A DNA stretch of 64,000 bases. Origin: Valencia hispanica. Lineage: Eukaryota; Chordata; Actinopteri; Cyprinodontiformes; Valenciidae. The position numbers and the translations under genes were made by a program. Each line of letters opens with the position of its first letter. Position 1 is the stretch's first letter. Below are positions 10,075 through 21,530 of the stretch, one piece after another. Below the pieces are notes generated by a model. It was not told where the DNA came from. It searched no databases and was given only the letters and a program-made list of their open reading frames with translations. The stretch is from assembly GCA_963556495.2 (NCBI GenBank), contig OY747714.1:47247541-47311540 (forward strand). Direction: 5' to 3'.

Positions 10075-10745
10075 TGAAGGATTCTGAATCAATTCTTATT
10101 AAAAAATCGATTCTGAATCAATTCTTATAAAAAAATAGATTCTGAATCAATTCTTATAAAAAAATGGATTCTGAATCGATTCTTATTTTTAAAAAAAATT
10201 GAAGAATCGATTCTGAATCGATTCTTATTAAAAAATTGAAGAATTGATTCTGAATCAATTCTTACTTTTAAAAAAAATCGAAGAACCGATTCTGAATCCA
10301 TTCTTATAAAAAAATTGATTCTGAATTGATTCTGAATCGATTCTTATTTTAAAAAAATTGAAAAATCGATTCTGAATCGATTCTTATAAAAAAATCGATT
10401 CTGAATTTATTCTTATAAAAAAAAAATCAAAGAATCGGTTCTTATAAAAAATTGAAGAATCGATTCTTACTTTAAAAAATACATCGAAAAATCGGTTCTT
10501 ATAAAAAAAATTTGGAGAATCGATTCTTTAAAAAAATCGAAGAATCGATTCGGAAAAAAATCGAAGAATCGACCCTTATAAAAAAAAATCGAAGAATCAA
10601 TTCTTATGAAAAAAATATCGAAGAATCGATTCTTATTTAAAAGAAAAAAAAATATCGAAGAATCGATTCTTATTTTAAAAAATCGATTCTGAATAGATTC
10701 TTATTTTAAAAAATTTATTCTGAATCGATTCTTATTAATAAATAA
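10075..10745. repeat. Minisatellite of GAATCGATTC palindromes and A-runs
   Basis: About 670 bp of irregular units of the form GAATCGATTCTTATAAAAAAATC, about 20-35 bp each. Each carries a perfect GAATCGATTC palindrome that can fold back. It lies in gene C intron 3 and abuts the broken 3' edge of an antisense LINE. Confidence 0.9.
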
Positions 10746-10789
10746 TAAATCGAAAGAAGATCGCTGAAATAATTAAAGAAATTAGAGTT

Positions 10790-12300
10790 AAGTTCTGGGG
10801 GTTTATATAAACTTAGAAATATAGCTTTTATGGGCCATTTATCTGGGTGGCTAGGTATTCAAAAGAGTCAAATGTGCCCAGGGATACCTTTTTAAAGCTC
10901 ATTGAGTTGTGAAAGATTGTGGCTACACCTCCACCTCGTCTGTCTTTCCTGCTCTCGCTTAAGAAATTGTAATTAGAGGAGTAGATTCTATCAATACAGA
11001 TGTTTCATTATTTACGTCTAGCCAGGTTTCTGATATTGTATATTATGTTCAGTGATGAATTCATTGATTTGGAATGACTTTCCTGATAAAGACCTAATAT
11101 TTAATAAAGCTGACTTAAGTGGTTTTATGCTCGGTAGCTGAACCTTCTGACAGGTGATCAATTTGAGATTTGTTTTAATATGAGAGCGTTGGGCTTTAGT
11201 TTTTTGTTTTTTCTTGCTTAAAATTACTTGAATGATTCTTTCCGGGTGGCCGGACGACTTCTGGGAGACTGTGGGAGTAGAATTACCGTCCGGTTCCCTT
11301 CTATATCAGATGTCTGTTATTACCAGTTGGGGGAATGGGCAGACTACATCCAGTGTTAGTCCCAGAGGCCCGATGTAGTCCAAGTTTCAGTGTTAGTTGG
11401 GATCCAATTCTAATTTGTGCTTTCAGTCTATCTGAGAAATCTCTACGGAGAGTCATTTGGTGTCGAAGAGTCTGATGACTTTGGAATACTTGAACACTTC
11501 ACTGCAGAGCAATGTACATCTTTGCTCGCTGCTGCAAGAGTTTGTTCTCTGTCAGTCCTTGCAGCTGTCTGGGCGGGTGATGTCAATGTTTGTGCTTCGA
11601 TGTCAGCTCTCGGGTGCTTTATCAAGTGTTTATTCAGATAACAGAAAATATTTGAGGCCAACAGTCCAGCTCTGTTAAGATAACGCTCATTTGACTTGAA
11701 CAAGTGTTTTGCACATCCAAATATTTTAAAGTTATTAATAAATGGGATCGATTTTTCAACAGATTTCCTCTTCAACCATTTATGGAGCGTGCAAATTCTA
11801 CTGTACCTTTCATCATTTCCTTCAGGAACTGGTCCGCTGATAAAGATGTTTATGTTTATACCTCCAAGTCTCTGTAGCAGATCAGAGAAGTCTGCTTTGA
11901 GAACTTCAGATTGCTTTTTGGCTACATCATTTGCACCTGTGTGGATAACAAGCTTTTCCAGGTTGGGATGTTGTTCCAAAATCGTCTGTATTTTTTTCTG
12001 ATATTTCTCTCACTGTACTCTTGGGGCAGCTGATGACGCTAGTGTTCTGGCTACAAAAATCTTTGATACCATTAATTGATTCGTCATGTATGGTGAGAAC
12101 TGGGTTTCTTGGTTCCTTATGTGTCCGGTTCATGTGGATGCATTTCTCCTGGTGACCTTGGCTGGTCCCAGGGGCTGTGTTGTCTTTCGGGGAACTGAGG
12201 GCTGAGAATCTGTTTCTCAGCGGTATTTCAGGGGGAGTGATATCTCTTTTTGGTGGCAGTTTCTTTTGTGTTTTTCTTCCTCGGAGCAGAGAAAGCAAGT
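10790..12300 (-). mobile_element. LINE, antisense: ORF1 with SGNH-like esterase and start of ORF2 endonuclease
   Basis: On the minus strand the frame from about 12298 gives an ORF1 N-terminal part (IPLRNRFSALSSP). A shifted frame (11979-11443) gives an esterase-like domain: VIHTGANDV, SGPVP, then FKSNERYLNRAGL, the block order of SGNH-hydrolase-type ORF1 proteins of CR1/L2-like fish LINEs. Further on, about 11110-10920, come the ORF2 start block ALLNIRSLSGKSFQINEFI and an ETWLDV-like block (frame interrupted), typical of an APE endonuclease. Frameshifts and stops break both ORFs, and everything after the endonuclease start is missing. It sits in gene C intron 3. Confidence 0.7.
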
Positions 12301-12912
12301 GTAGATTCAGTGCGCTTTAAAGCCGGCCAGTCTTCGTCGAATTGGGAATGGGGTGTTCTACCCGTTAAACGCATTTTGGCTGGAGGAGTAGCGTTGTTCT
12401 GTGGCTTCTGTGCGAGACTGTTGGACCGAGACAGTCATTAAAATGTTCTCCCACTTTTTCCATTTTTGTTTTTCTAAATTCCACTTTTTCCATTCTGGCC
12501 ATGTTTATGAACCAAAATGTGTGTAATTATGTAGCTCATCCCAGCCTTTTGGAGACTTACAATAGTGGAGGGCTTTGAGTTTGCTTGGCTGGGTGTGCGG
12601 ACAGGTGGGATTTTTATCCAGGTAACGAGTTCAAACAGGTGCAAATAATCCAGGTAATGGGTGGAAGATAGGAGGTGTATCAAATACTTGTTTCCGCTGC
12701 TGTTTGTACGTACAGGAACTCTTTAAAAAAGTATTCAATAATTTAGTAAGGAAGAAAACGCCTCGTGTGATTCTGACTTTTCACCCAGAGTCGAGCAGTT
12801 TCACTTCGCTCTGGTCTCTAAAGCATTCCCACCTTTACTGTTTGAGTCTGTGAACCCTCCAGCCAATCAGAGCCTAGCTGCTCTCCTCCCGTCGCAGGTC
12901 GGGTCCCCTCAG

Positions 12913-13028
12913 AGGTCAGCGTGGAGGGAAGAGGTCAGGCAGACCTCGGGTCGGGGTCACACCGAACCGGCTCTCTCTCAGGATCCGAATCCTGGTGGAC
13001 TCTAACACCAGCGTGCTCTCTAAGGCCG
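12913..13028 (+). CDS. Gene C exon 4, first half of predicted alpha/beta module
   Basis: 116 nt from acceptor CCCCTCAG to donor GGCCG|GTAAGG, incoming phase 2, outgoing phase 1. It encodes a basic stretch (GKRSGRPRVG) and then LSLRIRILVDSNTSVLSKAG. This aligns with gene D exon 4 (ITLRIWFLEDSKTEVLSKTG), which supports both calls although neither exon is long enough to show as a clear open frame. It would form the first beta hairpin of the module completed by exon 5. Confidence 0.65.
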
Positions 13029-13104
13029 GTAAGGCATTCTCTCTGGGTGCTCTGCTTCTTCCCACAGTCCTGCTGGGTTTAAACGGTTTATATTTTGTCC
13101 CCAG

Positions 13105-13340
13105 TGTTTCAGAGAAGTTCTGTCTTTGATCTGGAGTGTCCTCGCGGGCTGCAGGAGCTGGACTTCATGGACCTGCTGAGGTCCACCTTTCCTCAGCTGG
13201 CCGCAGGCCAACCTTTCGATATCTTCGTAGCCACCAAGAACCGACAGCTGCAGCCTCTGTCGGTGAAAACTCTGACCCCGGAGGAGATCTGCTGCAACCA
13301 CAAGTCCGGCGGGAGCCCCACCCTCTACATCCGTCTGAAG
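13105..13340 (+). CDS. Gene C exon 5, second half of predicted alpha/beta module
   Basis: 236 nt from TGTCCCCAG to CTGAAG|GTCCGA, phase 1 to 0. It encodes VFQRSSVFDLECPRG, then a helix (DFMDLLRSTFPQL), a QPFDIFV strand, QLQPLSVKTLTPEEI, and TLYIRLK at the end. Gene D exon 5 has the same pattern (CPRGLPE, FLDLLRSSFP, EPFDLL, TPEEI, TLYVRLK). The beta-beta-alpha-beta-beta order suggests a small ubiquitin-like fold. I do not recognise a named domain. Confidence 0.75.
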
Positions 13341-14116
13341 GTCCGACTCTGTTCCATCTGTTTGTTCCTCTTAACATGTCTGTTATAATATCAGCCAGGT
13401 CCAAACCGTATATGCTGAGCAGTTCGGTAGAACCGTCTTCATAGTCATGGCGAAGTATAAGTATTATTTTAAAGTTGAATTATTTTTAAAACTGGATCTC
13501 GTTTAAAGAGTTTTATTGGACCGAGTTGCTAAGATCTCTAAAGTTGGAAAAGACTCAATGTTAAATCAGTTATTTTAGTGACCGTAATGTGGATCTTCGC
13601 TCTGCAGTGACAGTTTTTTCTTTACTTTTTAAATTTCAGAGCTTTTTAATCGAAAAAGAAAATGTCAAGAGGGAACTTTTATTTTGAAATTCATTTAAAT
13701 TCAGTAAAACAATTTCTTTCTAACTTCCTCCATTAAAGCTGCATTACGTAATATTTTTTGTTAAAATAAAACAGTGGTTTTTTTATCTATAGTCAGTTTT
13801 TCATGTCCTGACGATAAAATTGAATCTAGTACTTTCTGTCGTGGTTGCAATTCCATTTTATTATGAGGTTTATTTTGAGGTGGTTCGAGTCGGTACCACC
13901 TCCTGAGAGCGCATGGCATGTCGCAATGACGCACGTATGAATCCGCAAACACGAGAAGGTGGTGTTCTCCGTCAGTTAGCCGCTAGATAAGCTAAGCTAG
14001 CCAGCCCAGACGCCCAAACAAATTCCACATAACATAAAGAAGAGAAGAAGTTTGTCCAGCGCTACAAAAAGAGCAAAAATTACCCCTGACTGTTATTGCT
14101 GAAAATGCAGCTCTTC
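13341..14116. other. Gene C intron 5, left part
   Basis: No exon or clearly bounded repeat. The AAAGCTGCATTACGTAATATTTT phrase near 13735 looks like the edge of an interspersed fish repeat, but I could not find its other end. Confidence 0.3.
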
Positions 14117-14520
14117 TAAAACAAAGATGAGACTGAGTCTCAGAAGGCGTTTAAGAATTTAATACAAACATGTTTGCCCAGAACATGGAGGGGACAGAGA
14201 TTACTCTTACACCGCCCTACCCAACCTTTCTGACTAACAGTTTGAATAGTATTCAGCAATCACTGTTTATCTCTGCAGCACGTCTTCTCCAGTCATCATG
14301 TCCAGCTTCTGGAGAGCTGCTACATGCCAGTCTGATAGTAAAGCATGAAGCAGCACATCCAGGTCAGACCGTTCCATAGTTATCTTGCTGCTCCGGCGTC
14401 TGTCTCTCCGGTGATCTGACACATCTTTATCAGGAACATTAAGCTGGAACAATAAGCTTGTTTTCTCTAACTTGTCATCCTGCCTTAGATACATTCACTA
14501 GACAGAGAATATGTAATTAA
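14117..14520 (+). repeat. Interspersed repeat, unclassified, paired with 36640-37050
   Basis: It shares AACATGGAGGGGACAGAGATTACTCTTACA, the CACGTCTTCTCCAGTCA block, the GTCTGATAGTAAAGCATGAA block and TAATTAAAACCTAA with the inverted copy at 36640-37050. The frames differ between copies, so it is unlikely to be a gene. It may be part of an LTR element. Confidence 0.65.
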
Positions 14521-15189
14521 AACCTAATTACATTGGAATATCGTCTTGCACATGCCTTAGAAATCAAGTAAAAACAAGCAATAACTTCAACTGCTTCTCC
14601 AGTATCCAGAAAAGAAACATAGTGAGGTTAAAGGTCATGCATAAGACATAACCTCAGAACCTGTGTATCCTGCTGCTGTGGCAGCTCCAACCTCCACATG
14701 ACCATATACCAATAATTTAGGTTTGCAAAAACAAACAAACAAATAAATTCCCCACATAGTTACCTACTGTATTTAAGAATTTAGTCCTGCTTGCATGGGT
14801 TCTTCAGACCCTGCTTTTTCAGAATCTAAAAGATGTTACCCTAAGGATTATGTTTGCAGCCACCTTAGTTAGAACTTCAATCAAACAACTCCCCCCTGCT
14901 TTTTGTTATTAAAAAAAAAGGTTACTCAGGACACTGTTTAACTTACCTAATTAATGTTTCCGCTGCCATTTTTTTTGTTCATCTGGTTCTCCGTTTATAT
15001 TCTGTTAACTTCTTGGAAAATAATCCATTTACTTTTAATGCACAACTATACCTACACAACCGTAAAACATTTCTGTTTTTCAAATCATCCAACTCAGTTG
15101 CGGATTCAAATTTGAGCATTCCACTCTATTTTAATAACTGCACCGTACTTTGCTTCCGTAATTTTGTCCTTAATGTCTTAATTGCGATG
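14521..15189. other. Gene C intron 5, no distinct feature
   Basis: AT-rich unique-looking sequence with no exon signature and no repeat partner found in this window. Confidence 0.3.
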
Positions 15190-15305
15190 GACTAGCGACC
15201 TGTCCAGGGTGTACCCCGCCTCTCGCCCCTTGACCGCTGAAGATGGGCACCAGCCCCCCGCAACCCTGCATTAGGATGGACGGGTAAAGAAAATTGATGG
15301 ATGTC
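15190..15305 (+). mobile_element. RTE/Rex3-like LINE 3' tail
   Basis: GCGACCTGTCCAGGGTGTACCCCGCCT, GATGGGCACCAGCC, CCGCAACCCTGC and a GATGGATG end form the familiar 3' tail of RTE-type fish LINEs. Related tails are at 60585 (plus) and 60748 (minus). Confidence 0.75.
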
Positions 15306-16527
15306 TTATTTCTCAAGTTTGTTTTATACTTCCCTTGTGTGAATCTACATGCTTCTATTACCTGTCACTTTGCTGTGGTTACAAGCAGAATTTCCCCTTT
15401 GTGGGACGATAAAATTATCCAAATTTCCCCCCTTCTTCAGGAATCATTCCTCATTCTCTGCCCGAAAGCTTGAATAAATCACTTTCGCAGATTGAAGTGT
15501 GTGGATTGCTCTTCTTTTTCTGGAATGTTTTGTCAGGAAAATGGCAGCCAGTTCGAATTTCTCCAAAAATTCTGTGTCTTGATCATCACATCTGCTGGAA
15601 AATGTAAGGATAGGTTTGCAATTTTTCGAAGTGGCAAAAACGCAGAGAAGACTACAGTTCACGAACACCTTACTTTCACCTTACGAATGGCGTTGGGGGC
15701 GTTTGTATGAACGGCAAACGAATCGCCGTTCGTATGGCATTCATAGGAGCACTGTAAGCCCCCCCCCCCCCCCCAAATAATCCACGAACATCGTGCGTCG
15801 GTTGTTCCTAAGGCATTCGTCCGGAGGCCCTATGAAGAGGAGTTTTCGTGTTTGTAGAAAATATCGGACCTAGCCACGGACTTACGAACGGGCCACGAGC
15901 AATGGATTCTTATCTGGGTGAGATGGTCCAAAAATCGTTCCAAGGGTGTTCGCAGCCGTTAGAACATCGAGCTGGGAACCGGTTCCCGTAAATGTTTTTA
16001 AGGACTACAGGAAACGTCCGTTCTTCATCGGTGTAATGTACGCCGTTAAAGTTTATAAAAGCCAGTGGCAGGCAGATTGAAGGGGAGAAGTGTTAAAGAA
16101 GGTCTGTATTCGAGAACTGTCCAGTGAAAGATATTTAATTAAAAAAAACAGACCAGCTGAAGGCTGCACTGTCGGATCAAGATGTCAGAGTGTTTTCTTT
16201 AACTTCTGTATCTTTTGAGATTAAATTGTGACGAGCGTTAAAGCTCCAGAGACAGTGTCAGTGTTGTGGCTTTTTTTTCAGGGTGTTAAAGGTTAAACAT
16301 ATATTATTGGCTATATAACGTACCAACAGTTTTACTATCGGATCTCTGTATCAGCCCAAACGTTTATATCCCTAACTAAACCTCATGTTGCAGCAAATTA
16401 GTTGTTTTTGAGTTGAACAGAAGTGCCAGAGGGACTGTGACTCCTGGAGTGATCGTTTCAAGACGTAAATGAGTTAATTTTGAGAAGAAGTGGAAACTTG
16501 ATTTAATTTGTGAACATTTTCTCTCAG
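15306..16527. other. Gene C intron 5, right part
   Basis: Includes a C run at 15760-15774 inside a block rich in ACGAACG/CGTTCGT motifs (15700-15960). That block looks like a fragment of a DNA element, but paired ends were not found. Nothing else recognised. Confidence 0.35.
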
Positions 16528-16595
16528 GAAAGAGAGGACCCTCCTTCAGCCGACCCCGAGGTCACGAAGAGAGATGAAGCCGGGCTTCATACAAG
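16528..16595 (+). CDS. Gene C exon 6
   Basis: 68 nt from TTTTCTCTCAG to TACAAG|GTATCT, phase 0 to 2. It encodes EREDPPSADPEVTKRDEAGLHT. The ending matches gene D exon 6a (KSDETEFHT), which confirms the exon and its border. It is an acidic linker joined directly to the finger exon. Confidence 0.7.
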
Positions 16596-17687
16596 GTATC
16601 TGTTCTGTCATATTTAGTTTTGTGGGTGATTGGGTATCTCATAATTTACTGTTCAGGCCCAGATTTGCCTTTTAGTTCAACCTTCAGTAGATTGGTACGG
16701 TGGCAGCTTGCTCAGTTTCTTTCTCAGGGAACCAAGGTAAGACTTGAGTTATCGACTCGTAACTTCATTGTAAATTAAAACAATAAAAAAAAAATTTTAA
16801 TCCAGTTTTTCAACTGAACAGTGCCCACCATGTCCAGTAAGAATCCAGATTTAGGAGGAGCAGTGAGGCTGTAGGCCTGGCTGTGAAAGAGGGGACGGGT
16901 GAACCAGATGTTCGAGCTTGCAGACCTGCTGAAGGGGTCATGGGAGTTTGGTTGTCCGGCCCGAATGTGTTTCGTAGCCCTCAAGACGGCGTAGGACCAC
17001 GTTTCCGGAAGGACTGAGGAAACCTCAAGAGGTTCAATCCTTTAGTTTAGGAACCAGGGTGTCACCTTAGGTTTTTTGCAGTTTATGTGGATCCTGTTGA
17101 CGTCTTTAAGACACGAACCTCATGACCTGGGCTGAGAGTCACCTCCTTGAAGTCTGAGACAACAGTCGTCAACCCAGTGAAGGTGGATCGCCATGCGGTG
17201 CCGTTTGTAAAATTAGTCAGAAATTATTATTAAATAATTCTAATAATTTTGGCTATTTAGCCTGTTATAAAAGAAAAAAATGGGGGTTCATTTCTCTAAA
17301 ACATATTTGTGTTCGTGCTATATATTCATTTATAATGTCACAGTAAATAATTAGTTAGGAAGCTAAAGATTTTCTTAAAAAGCTAAATAGTTAGCAAGCT
17401 ACATATTTAGTTTGAAAACTAAAACTTTTGTTAAAAAGCCAAATAGTTAGAAAGCTAAATATTTAGTTAGGAAGCTACATATATAGTTAACAAGCTAAAT
17501 ATTTAGTTTGGAAACTAAAGATTTTGTTAAAAAGCCAAATAGTTAGAAAGCTAAATATTTAGTTAGGAAGCCACATATATAGTTAACAAGCTAAATATTT
17601 AGTTTGGAAACTAAAGATTTTGTTAAAAACCCAAATAGTTAGAAAGCCTAAGGAAGCTTGCACACTTCCACATTGACCGATCCATTA

Positions 17688-17976
17688 TGTGTAAGTTTTA
17701 TCGTGCTTTTATCGAGTCTATTTTATCGTTTTCTTTAGGGTCATGGTTCGGTCAAGCAACGTTAAAGCAAAAGATAAGTTGGGTTCCCAATCCCTGTACA
17801 ATAGCCAGGTACAGAGGATGGCGACCTCCATCACGAATGATGATTCTCACCCGTTGTACTGTCACTTTCAACTTCTTCCCTCTGGTCGGAGGTTTAATGT
17901 CCCTAAATGTAAAACCAAAAGACAGACAAACAGCTTTGTTCCTGCTGCTATCATAGCACTGAACAAGTTAAAATAG
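17688..17976 (+). mobile_element. LINE C-terminal fragment
   Basis: Two frames together give FYRAFIESILSFSLGSWFG and later FQLLPSGRRFNVPKCKT, then NSFVPAAIIALN. These are C-terminal blocks of a fish LINE polyprotein downstream of the reverse transcriptase. A frame change and an internal gap show it is dead. It is inserted within T1. Confidence 0.6.
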
Positions 17977-18180
17977 GATGTATGTCAGAGTCGCATGTTT
18001 TTATTTATTTGCTTATTTATTTATCTTAGTTTTCTTTTAATGTCCCGATCTGTAGAACATTGGGTTTTTCTGTCACGTTTTAAATAATCTCACGTTGTTA
18101 CACTTGTGTTTACTTGTTTGTGCCTATGTGTTGTAAGGACGAATTATCCTTAATCTGCAAAACAAATCTACCCACGGGTA

Positions 18181-18750
18181 TAATTCAATTCAAATTCAAT
18201 TCGATTCAAAATGACTTTATTAATCCCAAAGAGAAATTAAATGTTGTTGTTACTCATTAGCAAAGTTTCTTCAAAGATTTGTTGTAGATGCTGATGGCTG
18301 TGGGGAGGGATGATCTCCTGTAGCAGTCTGCAGATCTGAAGAAGCCTCTGACTGAAGACGCTCTGTAGTAGTATGACAGTCTGATGTAGAGGACGCTCAG
18401 GTTGTCCATAATCTTCATTTTATGAATAATCCTTTTTTGTACACTAAACTCCGGAGGGTCCTCAGCATCTAACCTGTTTGCCCACAATCTCACATTCCCC
18501 AATATGATTGATGGAGATGGTTTGAAATTCCTCCTTTTCTCTCTCCTCTTCGCCCCTGCTCTGGATCCATGGCGTCTCATTTTCAAGTCATCAGGGTTTT
18601 GTGGCTGCAGTTGAGGTATTATTTGAGCTTTTGTGATGTTAATCAGCTGCTCCCAGTTGTAAACTACCTTGTTGCCATGGTTATGCATCATAACAAATGT
18701 CCAAAAATAAAATAAAAAGTAGCAAAAGTCCATCCAGCTGCACAGCATTC
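18181..18750 (-). mobile_element. LINE 3' part, antisense
   Basis: The plus strand begins AATTCAATTCAAATTCAATTC then TTTATTAATCCCAAAGAGAAATTAA, the reverse of a LINE 3' end. The minus-strand frame contains KIMDNLSVLYIRLSYYY, RGFFRSADCYRRSSLPTAI and SIYNKSL, blocks found at the C terminus of fish LINE polyproteins. The more upstream part of the frame is less typical. Confidence 0.6.
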
Positions 18751-19654
18751 AAAACCAGAGAGAACGATTGTCCAAAAAAATAATGTTTGTACTAGAAATG
18801 GAGGAATAAAAGTAAAATTAAATAAAAAAATCAGAACAAATGTAACAGAGCTACTCCAACATGCTGCCACCTTGAGCGGCGCAATTCCGGAACAAATAAA
18901 GTAAATAAATAAAGTAACCTGAACCTAAAGAGCTTGTTATAAAGCTAAATATTTAGTTTGGAAAGTAAATTTTTTTGTTAAAAAGCTAAATAGTTAGAAA
19001 GCTAAATATTTAGTTAACAAGCTAAATTTTTAGTTTGGAAACTAAATTTTTTTTTTTTAAAGCTAAATATTTAGTTTGGAAACTAAATATTTAGCTAGGA
19101 AGCTACATATATAGTTGACAAGCTAAATATTTAGTTTGGAAGGTAATTTTTTAATTAAATTACCTTCCCTTTTTAATTAAATTAAATTAAATATATAGTT
19201 TCCAAACTAAATATTTAATTAGTAAGCTAAATATTTAGTTGGAAAACTAAATGTGTAGTTAAAATGCTAAATATTTATTCGGAAGCTGGTTTGAAAACTA
19301 AATGTTTAGTCTGGAAACTAAAGATCTAGCTAAAAAGCTACATATTTTGGAATCGAAATATTTAGTTTCCAAACTAAGTATTTAGTTAAGAAGCTAAATA
19401 TTTAGTTGGAAAACTAGTTAATAAGCTAGTAGTTAAATGTAGTTAAAAAGCTAAATATTTGTTTTGGAAGCTAAATATTTAGCTTGCTAATTAAATATTT
19501 CAGTGTAAACTGTGACATTTATAAATGAATGGATAACATGGGGCAACATATAACTTTGAAAAATGAACTCCCATTTATGTATCTTATAACAGGCTAAATA
19601 ACTCAAATTATTGCTGTTGATTTTTGACGGTATAACTTCACAGATTCATAGATT

Positions 19655-19850
19655 GCTCCCTCCGAGTCGGCGGTCAGTCGTTACCACAAGTAGAGGAGTC
19701 CAACCTCCTCCGTGGTTTGTTCACAAGTCATTGTAAGACGGAGAAGGATTGACTGTTTATAACGTGACCTGATCCGGAGGCCTCCTAGATTTGAGACGGT
19801 TTTCGAGGCACGACCCTCTAGGAGGGGATGTTGGCGCAGAACATGGACGG
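19655..19850 (+). mobile_element. Decayed LINE reverse-transcriptase fragment
   Basis: CTCCCTCCGAGTCGGCGGTCAGTCG, TACCACAAGTAGAGGAGT and TTGTTCACAAGT, and later CGAGGCACGACCCTC, resemble a very common fish LINE coding stretch, with the middle missing. Family assignment is from memory. No open frame remains. Confidence 0.45.
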
Positions 19851-20098
19851 ACGGCTGTGTTTTAATGCACTAGAAGATGTTTCAGGCGGCCATTGGGATT
19901 TTACAGAGAAGCTACCGCTGTGTTGTCTCACTGCCAGGACAGCAGATGTAGCTAAATACAAGTTTTCCATTTTAAAACAATGTTAGGAGGGAAATATTAA
20001 GTCACATGATTCAGTAAGATTGTGGCAAGTTTCCCTCGTGTTAGGCAGCAGTTTCTGGCTATTAGAGCAGATGAACGGCTCGTTACTGATTCAATGAG

Positions 20099-20142
20099 CT
20101 CTCTCACAGCAGCTCTCCAGGACTGGAGTTGGAGACCCCTGG
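20099..20142 (+). mobile_element. hAT MITE terminal fragment
   Basis: CCAGGACTGGAGTTGGAGACCCCTG resembles the inverse of the tip of the complete hAT MITE at 55055-55278 (GTGTCCAACTCC). Only one end is present. It lies about 70 bp upstream of the gene C finger-exon acceptor. Confidence 0.55.
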
Positions 20143-20209
20143 TTTAGGGTTTCAAAGATGTTCGTTTGTTTGTCGATGCCATAGTTAAGTTTCTCCTCTC
20201 CCTCTACAG

Positions 20210-21446
20210 CCCTGTTGAGAGTATGGACGAAGCAGAGATGGGCGAAAACGACGCCGACCCAGGCATCGACGTCGACGATGACAACTGGAACCCTGATCCC
20301 GAACCCCAGACGGCCAAAAAGACGAGGAAAAGGAAGGAGAAAAGGGCGATAAAGAGGACTGGGGAGAGTAAGATGTCCTGTAAAGTGTGCGGCGCCTGGT
20401 ACAGACAGCTGGGCAGTTTGATCAGCCACGTCTGGAGTCACGTCAGCGACCCTCAGGGCGTCTGCGGCGCCTGTGGAGAGAAGTTCGAGTCCGTGGATGA
20501 GTTAAAGGAGCACCTTCGAAATCACCAAACGGTCCACAGCTGCCAGCACTGCGGCAAGACGTACGTCTCCATCCAGAGTCTCAACCTTCACGTCGCCAAG
20601 CACACGGGGGAGAGTCAGTTCAAATGCGCCGTCTGCAGCAAGACCTTCACCAACATGGCCTCCCTGAATTATCACCAGTGGGTCCACGTGGAGGACAAAC
20701 CGCACAAGTGTGACGTCTGCCTCAAAACGTTCGGTTTGGAATCGCATCTCGTGTCCCACAAGAAGCTGCACACCGTCGAGGAAACGCACGCGTGCGACGT
20801 CTGCCACCGGTCTTTCCGCCTCCGCCGGGCCATGATCCAGCACCGGCTGACCCACTACGAGGACAAGCAGTACGCCTGCGAGATCTGCGGGAAGCGCTTC
20901 AAGCTCGAGGGCTCGTTGAAGGTGCACAGCAAGACCCACGCGGAGAGGGACCGGACGTACCTCTGCCACGTCTGCTGCAGGACCTTCCTCTGGAGGACAA
21001 CGCTGATGGCTCACCTAAAGACTCACAGCAACCAGCGGCCGTTCGCCTGCGCCGTCTGCGGCAAGGGCTTCTGGTTCCAGTGCGACCTGAAGAAGCACAT
21101 GAGGATCCACTCCGACGACGCCCCGTACGAGTGCTCGGAGTGCGGCCGCCGCTTCAAGCAGAAGGCCAACATGGACAGCCACCTCAAGATCCACCTGGGC
21201 ATCAAATTGTTTGTCTGCGCGGTCTGCGGGAAAGAGTGCTCGCGACGGGAACACCTGAAGGTCCACATGAGGACCCACAACGGAGACAAACCCTACAAGT
21301 GCACCGTCTGTGACAGAGCCTTCACCCAGAGCCACTGTCTGAAAACACACATGAAGAGTCACCAGAGGGAGGAAAACCCGGATCAGGATCCGCCCCAGAC
21401 TCACGAGATGGAAGGAACTCCTGTCCTGGATCCATCAGAGGCCTGA
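20210..21446 (+). CDS. Gene C terminal exon: 12 C2H2 zinc fingers
   Basis: Terminal exon after the acceptor CCTCTACAG, with stop TGA at 21444. It adds 411 residues to the gene C product (about 697 in all). It starts with an acidic segment (NDADPGIDVDDDNWN), then a basic nuclear-localisation-like KKTRKRKEKR, then 12 C2H2 fingers from about exon residue 65. The first (CKVCGAWYRQLGSLISH) and second (CGACGEKFESVDELKEH) are the family's conserved opening pair. All 12 keep both Cys and both His. Linkers are mostly not the canonical TGEKP form (TGESQFK, VEDKPHK, SDDAPYE). The product is predicted to be a nuclear DNA-binding regulator; its targets cannot be read from sequence. It is convergent with paralogue D. 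Confidence 0.9.
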
Positions 21447-21524
21447 ACGGACAGACTTTACTGTGATTTATCAATCAAACGTTTAGATTTGATGCTTAAC
21501 TTGTAATGTAATTAGAAAGAAGAA

Positions 21525-21530
21525 ATTAAA
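21525..21530 (+). promoter_or_regulatory. Candidate polyadenylation signal for gene C
   Basis: ATTAAA lies 79 bp after the gene C stop codon, the first such hexamer downstream. It is a common variant signal. Confidence 0.4.

Larger units (their letters stand above)
17200..19650. mobile_element. Foldback-like element T1: long inverted ends around CTAAATATTTAG minisatellite
   Basis: The left end (17205-17370) reads GTTTGTAAAATTAGTCAG, GGCTATTTAGCCTGTTATAA, GGGGGTTCATTT, TTCATTTATAATGTCACAGT. The right end (19490-19650) is its inverse, giving inverted ends of about 160 bp. The interior (17350-17660, 18935-19510) is tandem AAGCTAAATATTTAGTTTGG-type units, split by a LINE-derived block at about 17660-18920. 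It lies in the gene C intron before the finger exon. Related copies: 25735-25912, 30030-37138, 41978-42790. Confidence 0.7.

Noticed and set aside
11417..11678. Plus-strand frames at 11.4-11.7 kb as a host gene
   Set aside because: They are antisense to a LINE ORF1 that shows the esterase blocks in order.
20502..21014. Long open frames antisense to the gene C fingers (also 21015-21404)
   Set aside because: They are the mirror of the repetitive, GC-rich finger codons. They have no splice context or homology and follow the finger periodicity.
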